62,401 nt of DNA from Methylococcales bacterium (GTDB lineage: Bacteria > Pseudomonadota > Gammaproteobacteria > Methylococcales > Methylomonadaceae): assembly GCA_028707085.1 (NCBI GenBank), contig JAQTUW010000018.1:1-62401 (forward strand), in the 5' to 3' direction. The notes under the pieces were generated by a model. That model was not told the origin of the DNA and did not search any database. It worked only from the letters and a program-made list of their open reading frames with translations. Each line of letters opens with the position of its first letter. The stretch's first letter is position 1. Of this stretch, positions 16,791 to 27,500 are shown in pieces. The translations under genes were made by a program, and so were the position numbers.

Positions 16791-18437
16791 ATGCAGTCAA
16801 TCACCATAAAGCAATGCAGAAAGCGTAGCGATCTGCTGGCGTCTCTATTGTCTACAGTCTTGCTGGGTTTCAGTTTTCAGCCTTGCGCGCAGGAAGCGGA
16901 ACAGCAGGCGCAGCAGGCCGAAGCCAGGCCGCAGGAAACATTCGATCTGTTTGAATTACGCATAAAAGGCAATACCGTGCTGGGCAGGGAGGATATCGAA
17001 CGCATCGTCTATCCGTTTCTGGGCACGCATAAAAGCATCAATACCGTCGAGAACGCCCGGGTGGCGCTGGAGAATCTGTTTCATAGCAAGGGCTACCAAA
17101 CCGTCATGGTGGATATTCCCGAACAGAAAGTGGAGCACGGCATCGTTTATCTGCATGTCGGCGAAGGCAAGGTGTCGCGGCTGAGAGTCAAGGGTTCGCG
17201 CTATTTTTCACTGGGCGACATTAAAGATCAGGTGCCGGCGCTGGCGGAAGGCTCGGTGCCGAATATGCCGGTGGTGCAGAAGGAACTGGCGGCGCTGGCC
17301 AAGGAAAGTCCGGATCGCACCGTTACCCCGATACTCAGGGCCGGCGACACGCCCGGCACCCTGGATGTGGATCTGCAGGTCAAGGACGAACTGCCGCTGC
17401 ACGGCAAATTCGAGATCAATGGCCGCAATACCTACACTACCGACCGGTTGCGGATGATAGGCACGCTACGCTACGACAATTTGTGGCAGGCGTTGCACAG
17501 CGCCTCGTTCATGTATCAGGTTTCGCCGGAGAACGCCAACCAGGTGGAAGTCATGGTCGGCAGTTATGTGATGCCTGTCATAGACAAGGATAAGCGGCTG
17601 GCGTTTTTTGCGGTCGATTCCGCATCCAACACCGTCGCCAATGCCGGGGCGCTGGCGGTAGTGGGTAACGGCAACATATACGGGCTGCGGTTCGTGGATC
17701 CGATTATCACCAAAATGAAGAATTACTTTCAGACATTCAGCGCCGGGGTGTCGTACAAGAATTTCCAGCAAAATCTGAGCGGCTTGAATGTCACCACATT
17801 ATTCAGGCAAACGCCTATCAGCTATTTGCCGTTTGTGGTCGGCTATAGCGGCAATCTGCATCAGGACGACTCCAGCCTGGCTTTTAATCTGGACGCCAAT
17901 TTTTCGGTTCGCGGCCTGGGTAATACCGAGTCGCAATTCGCCAATTCCCGCTATAAGGCGCAATCCGATTTCGCCTATTTGCGCGGCAGCCTGGATTATA
18001 AGCACGATCTGCCTTACGGCATGGAGATCGAGAGCCGTTCCAACGGCCAGTTGGCCGACATGCCGCTGATCCCCAACGAACAGTTTTCGATCGGCGGCAT
18101 GCAAAGCGTGCGCGGTTATTACGAAACCCAGGTGCTGGCCGATTCCGGCATCCAGAGCTCGCTGGAATTGTACTCGCCCAAACTGGATATTCAGGGCTGG
18201 GCCGATTACAACAAAGTCCGCGGACTGGTGTTTTTCGATTTCGGCAATGGCTGGATGATGAACGCTCTCAGCGGCAGCCCGTCGCAATATCAACTGGCCA
18301 GCGCCGGCACCGGATTCCGCATGAATTTATGGAAATCCCTGACAGCCAATTTCGATGTGGCGGTGCCTTTCGTCAGTCAGACCCGGGTGGAAAGCGGCAA
18401 TCCGCGGCTGCATTTTCAGGTGTTTACCGAATTTTGA
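16791..18437 (+). CDS. Two-partner secretion outer-membrane transporter (TpsB, ShlB/FhaC/HecB family)
   Basis: 548 residues. The N-terminus (1-34) is a basic, then hydrophobic, signal sequence ending at PCAQE. Residues 50-200 form two POTRA domains (FDLFELRIKGNTVLGREDIE; VSRLRVKGSRYFSLGDI). The remainder is a 16-strand barrel ending in Phe (FQVFTEF), and it contains the VRGYYE motif (RGY of the conserved loop-6 motif in Omp85 proteins). TpsB proteins recognise and export a cognate TpsA across the outer membrane without external energy. The tpsA gene lies 110 bp downstream. ATG 16791 lacks a strong Shine-Dalgarno but gives a proper signal peptide. Confidence 0.93.
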   Translation: MQSITIKQCRKRSDLLASLLSTVLLGFSFQPCAQEAEQQAQQAEARPQETFDLFELRIKGNTVLGREDIERIVYPFLGTHKSINTVENARVALENLFHSKGYQTVMVDIPEQKVEHGIVYLHVGEGKVSRLRVKGSRYFSLGDIKDQVPALAEGSVPNMPVVQKELAALAKESPDRTVTPILRAGDTPGTLDVDLQVKDELPLHGKFEINGRNTYTTDRLRMIGTLRYDNLWQALHSASFMYQVSPENANQVEVMVGSYVMPVIDKDKRLAFFAVDSASNTVANAGALAVVGNGNIYGLRFVDPIITKMKNYFQTFSAGVSYKNFQQNLSGLNVTTLFRQTPISYLPFVVGYSGNLHQDDSSLAFNLDANFSVRGLGNTESQFANSRYKAQSDFAYLRGSLDYKHDLPYGMEIESRSNGQLADMPLIPNEQFSIGGMQSVRGYYETQVLADSGIQSSLELYSPKLDIQGWADYNKVRGLVFFDFGNGWMMNALSGSPSQYQLASAGTGFRMNLWKSLTANFDVAVPFVSQTRVESGNPRLHFQVFTEF

Positions 18438-18547
18438 TGTGCAAACGGCAAGTGTCGGGCGGAAAGCCGAAGGCCCGTCCCGATACGAACGGAATTCGGC
18501 GGGATAGACCCTGCCGGTTCCAAAATAATCTGGCATAGATAAACGAC

Positions 18548-21500
18548 ATGACAAACAAACCAGCAACAAAACAGCATCCACAGGCCGAAGCTTTCCGCTT
18601 GAAACCCATCGCCTTTTTTGTGCGCGCCCTGCTCACCGGCGGTTTTTTCATGGGTACGCTGCCGTCGGCCCAGGCCAATCCGGAAGTCAACACCCTGCCG
18701 ATCATGGATCCCGCCACCTGGACTACCGGCCATGTGACCGAACAAACCGTCGGCCACACCATGACCGTCACCCAGACCGACCATGCCGATATCCTGAACT
18801 GGCAGAGTTTCGATGTCGGCAGCCACGCCAAGGTGGATTTTGTGCAGCCGAGCGCAGACTCCGTGGTCGTCAACGAAATTACCGCCAGCGGCGTGCCCAG
18901 CCAGATTTTCGGCCAAATCTCGTCAAACGGCGAAGTTTATCTGATCAACCCCAACGGCATCGTGTTCGGCGCGGGTTCGGTGGTGGATACCAACGGCATG
19001 GTGGCCTCGACATTATTGCCCACCGCCGAGGCCATCGCCGGGATCACCAACCCCGGCGGCGGTCAGGCGCTGAGCGGCATCGCCAACCCCAATACCGTGG
19101 CGAACGGCGGCACAGTGTACGCTGCGTTTAGCGCCGACGGCAGTTCCGCCAGCACCAGCAGCAGCGGTTCCGGCTATACCGGCAAGGCCCAGTCCACCGC
19201 CGTCAGCATCGACGTGCAGAGCGGCGCCAAAATCACCTCCGAGAACGGCAAGCCCATCCTGATGTTCGCCCCCACCATCCTTAACGAAGGCAGCGTTTCG
19301 GCGTCCGGCGGGCAGGTGATGATGGCGGCCAGCAGCGACGTGGTGTATTTGCAGGAAGCGCCCACCGCCGGTTCGCAGAGCGACGTCAGAGGCTTGCTGG
19401 TGGCGGTGGGCACCGGCGGCAACGTCACCAACGCCATCAACGCCGCCATCAGCGCCAATCAGGGCAACGTCACGCTGATGGGCTTTGCGGTCAATCAGAA
19501 CGGCAGGGTTTCCGCCACCACCAGCATCAACGAGAACGGCAGCATCCGCCTGCTGGCTTCGGAAGGGGTGAACATGGCCGCGAATCTTGTCACGAGTAAG
19601 ATGCAACTGGGATCCGCTTCAACCACCCGCCCGGATGGCGAGACGTCGAGCGTGACGCTGGGCGCGCAAAGCCGCACGAACATAACGCCGGAACTGGTTT
19701 ATAGCAACGGCGTTCAGACCCGGGTGGTGGCCAGCCAGACCATTCTGCGGTCAAGAGTGGAAATTACCGCCGAAAACGTACTGATGCAAAGCGCTACGGT
19801 GAATGGCGCGCAGACCGCCGCGCAAATAATCGCGCCCGCCGGCGTCGTCGATGTCACGGCCACCCAGAATCCGGTTTCGCCGATGGCCGCTAACGCCACC
19901 AACGGCAGCTCGATTACCGTGCAGAGCGGCGTGGATATCGATGTGTCCGGCATGAACTCCACCCGCAGCATGGCCAGCAATGTGATTTCCGTGAAATTGC
20001 AATCCAATGAGCTGGCGGATTCGCCGCTGCAAAAAACCGGTATCCTGAATGGTAAAACCGTGCAGATCGATATTCGCGCCGATAACGGCAACGGCACGCC
20101 GCTGGCCAATATTTCCTCGGAACTGGCTTCCCTGACCTATACCCTGGCCGAGCGGCTGGTGGCGGGCGGCACTATCGCCTTGAATTCGGAAGGCGCGGTC
20201 AATGTCGAAAAAAATGCGCAACTGAATTTTTCCGGCGGGGTGGAAACCTTTCTGGCCGGCTATATCGACACCACGGAACTGGTGGCGGCGAACGGCCAAC
20301 TGGTCAATATCGGCAGCGCCAGCCCGCTGATGCCTTATGCCGGCATTTACGGTCAGTACACCACGACCAACGCCAAATGGGGGGTTACCGAGACCTGGAC
20401 GACCGATGTACAGAGCATGTGGCTGTATGAACCGAGCTATCAGCAGGGCGGCAACGCCGGCACGCTGGCGATTACCGCCAATGACGTGCAGATGAACGGC
20501 GATCTGCATGGTCAGTCCGTGGATGGCATGTACCAGCGCTCCCTGGCGGAAGAAGCCATAGGCGGCACGCTGATCATCAACGACAATCTGGCCGCCAGCG
20601 CCGCGCAGGATATCGTGTTCATGACCCAGGCCGCCCAGAATACCGGCCTCGGCGGTATCGACCTTGCCGCCGCGCTGGTATTGCGATCCGACATGCTGGC
20701 GCGTAGCGGCATCCAGAAAGCCAGTTTCGCCACCAATGGCGGCATCGACATTGCCGGCGGCAGTACCGTGCAATTATCGGCGGCGTCCAGTTTGAGCCTG
20801 CAGGGCGGTAGCATCGATGTCATCGGCAATATCCAGGGGGCCGGGGCCAGCGTCAGTCTGACCACGACTTATGATCCCAGTCTGACGGGCCTGGACGGCC
20901 ATATCAATGTGGACAGCGGCGCAACGATGGCGCTGCAAGGTTTGTGGGTCAACGATTTTACCGATCCGGCCAATGCGGTTTCCAACGGTTCGCTGCTGGC
21001 CATCAATGGCGGAGCGTTTAACGTCAGCGCCCAGGGCAATGTGGATCTGCAGCCCGGCAGCAGCGTCGATGTCAGCGGCGGGGCCTGGCTGCATGCAAAC
21101 AGAACGTTGACCGACGGCGCTGCCGGCAGTATTTCCCTGGCGGCGGCGGACGTGCAGAATAGTGGCTCGAATCTGACTATCAGCGGCGCCAAGCTCAGCG
21201 CTTACGGTCTGGCCAGCGGCGGATCGATTAGCCTGGAAAGCAATGCGGTGGCCATCGGCGGCAGTACGCAGACAGTCAGCGGCAATCTGCAGCCGCTGGA
21301 ACTCGACGCCGGGTTTTTTTCCAGCGGCGGCTTCGCCAGTTATACGGTCATCTCGGACGCGAACGGCCTGACGGTAGCGGCCAATACCGCCATCGATCTG
21401 CAACAGACCAACACCCAGTTGATCAATGGCTATGCGTCCGCCCCCGGCGCGGCGAATATTTCGGCGATTAGTAGCCTGACCACGCTGCCGGCCAACCTGA

Positions 21501-24500
21501 TACAACCCAGTTCGCTGACTCTGGAAGCCAATCATAGCGTAGGCGCTCAGTCCGGCAGCTATCTGAGCGTAGGCGCCAATAGCAGCATCGTCGCCACGCC
21601 GCAAAGCACCATCACCCTGTCTTCGGATACCTCGATCAATTTTGACGGCTCCATCACCGATCAGGGCGGCACGGTAAATCTGGATATCGTCACCTCGCCT
21701 TATCTGACTTCGGTTTATTCGCCCAGCCGGGAGTTATGGCTGGGCGGCGACGCCAATATAGACGTGTCGGGAACGGTGATTTACCAGCCGAACACCCTGG
21801 GCCTGACCGAGGGCAGCGTACTGAACGGCGGCACGGTGAACCTGGACGCCAAATATGGCTTCGTGGCCGCCATGGCCGGTTCGCAAATCAATGTGTCCGG
21901 CGCCCAGGCGCTATTGAGCCAGCCGGTGCTGACCAGCCGCAATACCATAGGTTATAGTTCCCGCGTGGTCGGCTCCAATGGCGGCGCGGTGAATATCACC
22001 GCGGCCGAAGGCGTTTATCTGGATGGCGGCATGCAGGCCCAGGCCGGCAATGCCGCCGGCACAGCCGGCGGCAGTCTGTCCGTATCCCTACTCGGGGGAG
22101 AAGGGGCGAATGCCGGCGATGCGCAACTGATCGTGGTGCAGGATGTCGGCAGCAGCATCATTCAGGCCGGCGGCAGTTATCTCAATGCCGATGTACTGAC
22201 CCAGGCCAATGGTTTCAACAGCTTCGGCGTTGACCAGCCCGCCGCCCTGAACGGCGTCGGCATCGTCGGCGCGAATCAGGTCGCCGCCGCAGGTTTCTCG
22301 TCGCTGAATTTGCAAACCATCGCCACGACCACCCCCTCCAATCAGAAAGCGGCGGGCGAAATCCTGTTTCAGGGCAATACCTTCGTCAATCAGGGCAATG
22401 TCGATCTTAGTCTGATCGACGCCCTGACGCTGGATGCGCCGGTCATTGGCTGGGCGCTCAGCAGCGGCGGCGCGGCGGCCAATAACCTCGACGTCACCAG
22501 CCAGACCGCGGGTAGCGTGAATTTAACGGCGGCGACTGTGGCCATAGGCTCGTCGACGGTGACGCCGCAATTGGTCAGCTACCTGCCGGCGGCGGTCGGC
22601 GGCATGGGTCAGTTCAATGTCACGGCGGGCGTGCTGAACGCCCAGGGCGTCCAGCAGGCCGGGATGATAACCCTGCAGGGCGAGGCCAGCACCAGCGGTT
22701 TCGGCGTGGTCAATCTGGCGGCTTCCCGCGACATCAGCCTGCAGGGCGTGCTGGATAAAAGCTATAACAATAACGGCGTCACCGACAGCTTTCAGGGCGC
22801 GTTCGAAACTTATGGCCAGCTTAATCTGAGCGCGGAACGGATTTTTCCCACCACCCTGAGCCAGTTTACGCTGGCGACAAACACCGCAACCGGGGTCATC
22901 AATTTTAACGCCCCCAATACCGCGACCCCGACGCCGGTGCTGGAAGCCGATGCGGCGCTGACTGTCACGGCCGCCACCATCAACCAGAACGGCAATATTC
23001 TGGCTCCCTTCGGGCATATCGATTTCCAGGCCAGCAAGCAGATCAATTTCGGCGCAAATAGCCTGACTTCGGTATCCGGGCAAAATCAGATCATTCCGTT
23101 CGGCGTCACCTCGGCAGGTCAGGACTGGCTCTATCCGTTGAACGATAGCCTCGGCGGCGTGGACATGAATCTGATCGTCGGCGGCGCCCAGTCCAGTGTC
23201 GCCGTGCCTGAAAAACAGCTTACCCTGAACGCGCCCACGGTCGCCAGCAGCAAGGGCGCGGTGATCGATTTGTCGGGCGGCGGCGATCTGATGGCCTATG
23301 AGTTCGTGCCGGGGGCAGGCGGCAGCAAGGATGTGCTGGCGGCCGGCAACGCCATTTACGGCGGTACTTCGTTCGCCATCATACCCAGCTACACCGGGTA
23401 TGCGCCGTATGATCCGATGCTGACTCCGGCCGCCGGCACAACGCCGGCCCAGGGCGGACTGACGGTGGGCGAACAGATTACCATTGCTGCCGGCAGCGCA
23501 TTGCCGGCCGGCACCTATACCCTGCTGCCCGCGCATTACGCCTTGCTGGCGGGCGCTTATCTAGTGACGCCGGTGGCCAGCAGTTCGACGGTCGCCCAGG
23601 GTGCGTCAACCACCCTGGTGAGCGGCACGCCGGTGGTCAGCGGCTACTATGATACGCTGGGCACTTCGATAAAATCGCAAACCCCGACCAATTTCGTGGT
23701 GCAAACCGGCGCTAGCGCCCTTAAATATTCGCAGATCAACCTGACGTACGGCGATAGCTTTTTCGCCCGGCAGGCAACGAATGACGGCGTGGCCGTGCCG
23801 TTGCTGGCGCAGGATGCCGGCCAGCTCTCGGCTACCGTGACCACGGCGCTGGATTTGCCGACCTTGCGCACCGGCGGCGTCAAAGGCGCGGAAGTGGATA
23901 TCAGCGCCAATGATCTGAGTGTGGTCAATAGCCTGGACAACGCCGGCGGCGTGGAACTGCTGGCCAGCGATCTGAACGGCGAAAATATCGGCAGCCTGTT
24001 TCTGGGCGGCAACCGCTCGGTTGACGCCGCTACCGGCAATACGCTGCTGAACGTAACGGCAAACACCCTGACCATAGGCAGCAATGTGACGCTGAACAAG
24101 GTGTCGGAACTGCTGCTGGCGGCGACCAATACCCTGGAGATTAAAACCGGCGCGGCGCTGAGCACGACCGGTAGCTTGAGCACGGCCGCCAATACCGTGC
24201 TGGAAACCAGCGGCGATAGCGCCGTATTGCGGCTGGCGGCCGGCGGTCAGGTCAGTCTGGATCGTACTGCCAGCAGCGGGCTGACCGGCAATTTGCTAAT
24301 AGACCAGGGCGCCAGCCTGACGGCCGCCAGCGGCTCCATTCTGCTGGATGCCAGCGGCAATAACAGCGGACTGCAGGGCAGTTTCAATTTCGGCAGCGCC
24401 GGTGGCGGCAATCTGAGCATAGGCGCAAATGCGCTGAATATCGGTGATATCGGTAGCCAGACCGGTCTGATTGGTTTGTCGCTGGATAATACCCAACTGG

Positions 24501-27500
24501 CGGCCATGGGCAGTCTGGCCAGTCTATATCTGAATGGTCGTAATTATGTGGATATTTACGGCAATGTCGCGACGCCCGTCATCAGCAATCTGGTGCTGAA
24601 TACCCCGGTACTGGCCGGGATGGCCGTGTCGCCGGGCGCCGTCAATACCGCCAGCGTCAGCGCCGGCCGCCTGACCCTGGCCAATTATGCCGGTGGCAGT
24701 TGCGCCAGCGGTTTGAGTGGCTGTACCGGTACGGGCGCCGGCACGCTGGATTTTAACGCCGGCAATTTGACCCTGGACGCCACCAGTAGCGCCACCAGCA
24801 GCGGCAGTTTTACGGTATCCGGGTATGAGCAGGTCAATTTTGCCGTCAGCAGCGCCGTGACCGGAAAAGGCGCGGGTCAATATGACATCGCGGCCAATAC
24901 CACGATCAATACTCCCATGATCAGCGGCGATTCGGCGGCCAGCACCACGATCAATACCGCCGGTTACAGTCTGACCATTGATCCCGCCGCTGCCGGCGGC
25001 AGCGCGACCGCCGCCACGGCCACTTCGGCCGGGGTGGGGGCGATTCTGAGCCTGAACGCCGCCAATTTGCTGGTTGACAGCAGTCTGATTTATCGGGGCG
25101 GTTCGGTCAATCTGAATTCGGCGACCGGTAATCTGAATCTGGGCGGCAATGCCCTGGTCGATGTTTCGGCAACCCAGCAGTCCGCCGGTTTGAATCCGGC
25201 CGTGCAGATTGCCGGCGGAGAAATTACCCTGAGCGCCGGACAGGATGTGCTGGCCGCCGCCGGCAGCCAGTTGCTGCTGTCCGCCACGGCAAGCGGGGTG
25301 TCGGCCGGCACGCTGAACGTCAATGCACGGCAGGGCTATGCGACGCTGGGCGGCGCGATTAAGGCCGGCGGCGCGGACAAGGCGCATGGCGGTCGATTGC
25401 TGATGGATGTGCTGACCCTGGACGGCGGCGGTTTTAACGCTTTGAACACAGCGGCCGCCGCAGCCGATTTTAGTGGTGAATTCGGTTTGCGCTTGCGTAG
25501 CGGCGATATCGATGTCGATAACACCCAGACCGTGACGGCGCAAACCATCAATCTGGCTGCGGATAGCGGCGCGGTCAATATTTACGGCGTACTGGACGCC
25601 AGCGGCGGCAATGGCGGCAATATCAGCCTGTCATCCGATTCCGGGGTGCTGCTGGCCGCCGGTTCCGAGCTTAAAGCCTACGCCACCGGCTCGGCCGGCA
25701 ATGGCGGCACTGTGGTGCTGAGCGCGGTCAGTCAGGCCGCCGCCGATAATGCCGGCGTTACGCTGCCGGCCGGCGGCATCACTATTCAGAGCGGGGCCAC
25801 GGTCGATGTCAGAAGCCGGGGCGATTATTCGCTGGTGGATTGCGCGACCCTGGGCGATTGCGGCAGTCTGGGCAAGGTGGAGTTGCAGGTTGACAGGCAG
25901 CCTGTCAATGCTGACGGCAATCCGGGCAATGTCAGCATCGCCGGCGCCATCGACATCGCGCCGATTAACAGCGGCGCGGCCAGCCTGGGTTACGACGCCA
26001 GCCAGACGTTGCCCGAGGTGGTTGCGGTCAAGGTGTACGATCTGAGCCAGACCGGCGTGTCCGATGTGCTGAACCAGATTACCGCCAGCGATCTGACCAC
26101 CTTTAACGCCGACGCCGCAAGCTTTATGCAAACCGTGACGGCCAATAGCGGCTATACGGTCATGCCGGGCATTGAAGCCATCACTACCGGCGGCGCGGCC
26201 ATGACCGTGAATCCGGGTAGCGCCGGCTGGAATTTGTCCACCTGGCGCTATGCCTACGGTACGGAAAGCGTGACCGGACAACTGATCTTGCGCTCTTCCG
26301 GCGATTTGAACATTCAGCAGACTATCTCGGACGGTTTTACCACGCTGACCGCCACTTCCGGCAAACACTCGGTGAGCATCTCAGAGCTGCAGCAAAATTA
26401 TTCCTGGAGTTATGATCTGGCGGCCGGCGCCGATCTGACGGCGGCCAATCATCAGGCGCTGCTGAGCACGGCGTCCAATCTGAATCTGAGTCCGGCCACG
26501 CTGGTGCGCACCGGCACCGGCGATATCAATATCAATGTGTCCGGCAATATCAATATGTCGAACAACTCGCTGATTTATTCGGCAGGCCGGCAGGATCCGA
26601 ATAATCCCTGGGGCTATACCCAGGCGCAGGTCATTTACGACGCCGCCAACTATAGCGGCTATTATGCGGAATATCCGGTCGACGGCGGCAGCGTCTCGGT
26701 GGCGGCCGGCGGCGATATCAACGTTACGCCGCTCAGTTCGTCCACGGTGATGGGTTTTTACAGCGACTGGCTGGTGCGTACCGGCAGCAGTAGCCAGCCG
26801 ACTTCCTGGGGTATTAATTTCGCCAAATACAACGATAATCTGGGCGCGCTGGGCGGCGGCAATGTGACCGTTTCCGCCGGCGGCAATATCGAAAATCTGA
26901 CGGTGGCGATACCGACCACCGGTAAAATCAATCCGGCCGATTACGCGGCGAACAGCACAGCCAGCAGTCCGCTTTACAGCGGCAATTATCCCGATCCTAT
27001 CGTTAGCGGCGGCGGCAACCTGTATCTGTCGGCGGGCGGCAATATCGGTGGCGGTGCGTTTTATGTCGAACAGGGCGTGGCGGAGATTAGCGCCGGCGGC
27101 TCCCTGACCGCCGGCGGTTATTATTCCGCTGTCGGCAGCAGCTATCTGGATCCGATCCTGGCGCTGGGCAATGCGGCGATGAATGTGACCGCCGGCATCA
27201 ATATCGGCCTTGAAACCATTCTCAATCCGCTGGTTACGCCGTCGGCCAGCAGTTATGGCAAGCGTCTCGACAGCCTGTTCTTCAGTTACGGCGCCAACAG
27301 TTCGGTGACCCTGACCGCGCTTTCCGGTGACGTCAGCCTGACGAACAATCCCCAGCGCCTGATCAGCGGTGCCGATATTCCGGCTACGTCGAATGTGGAA
27401 ATCACCACCTACCCCGGCACGCTGACGGTGAACGCCTTGCAGGGCAGTCTGAATATTCTGAACAGCTTCCAGTTGTATCCGGCTGCTACCGGCAATCTGG

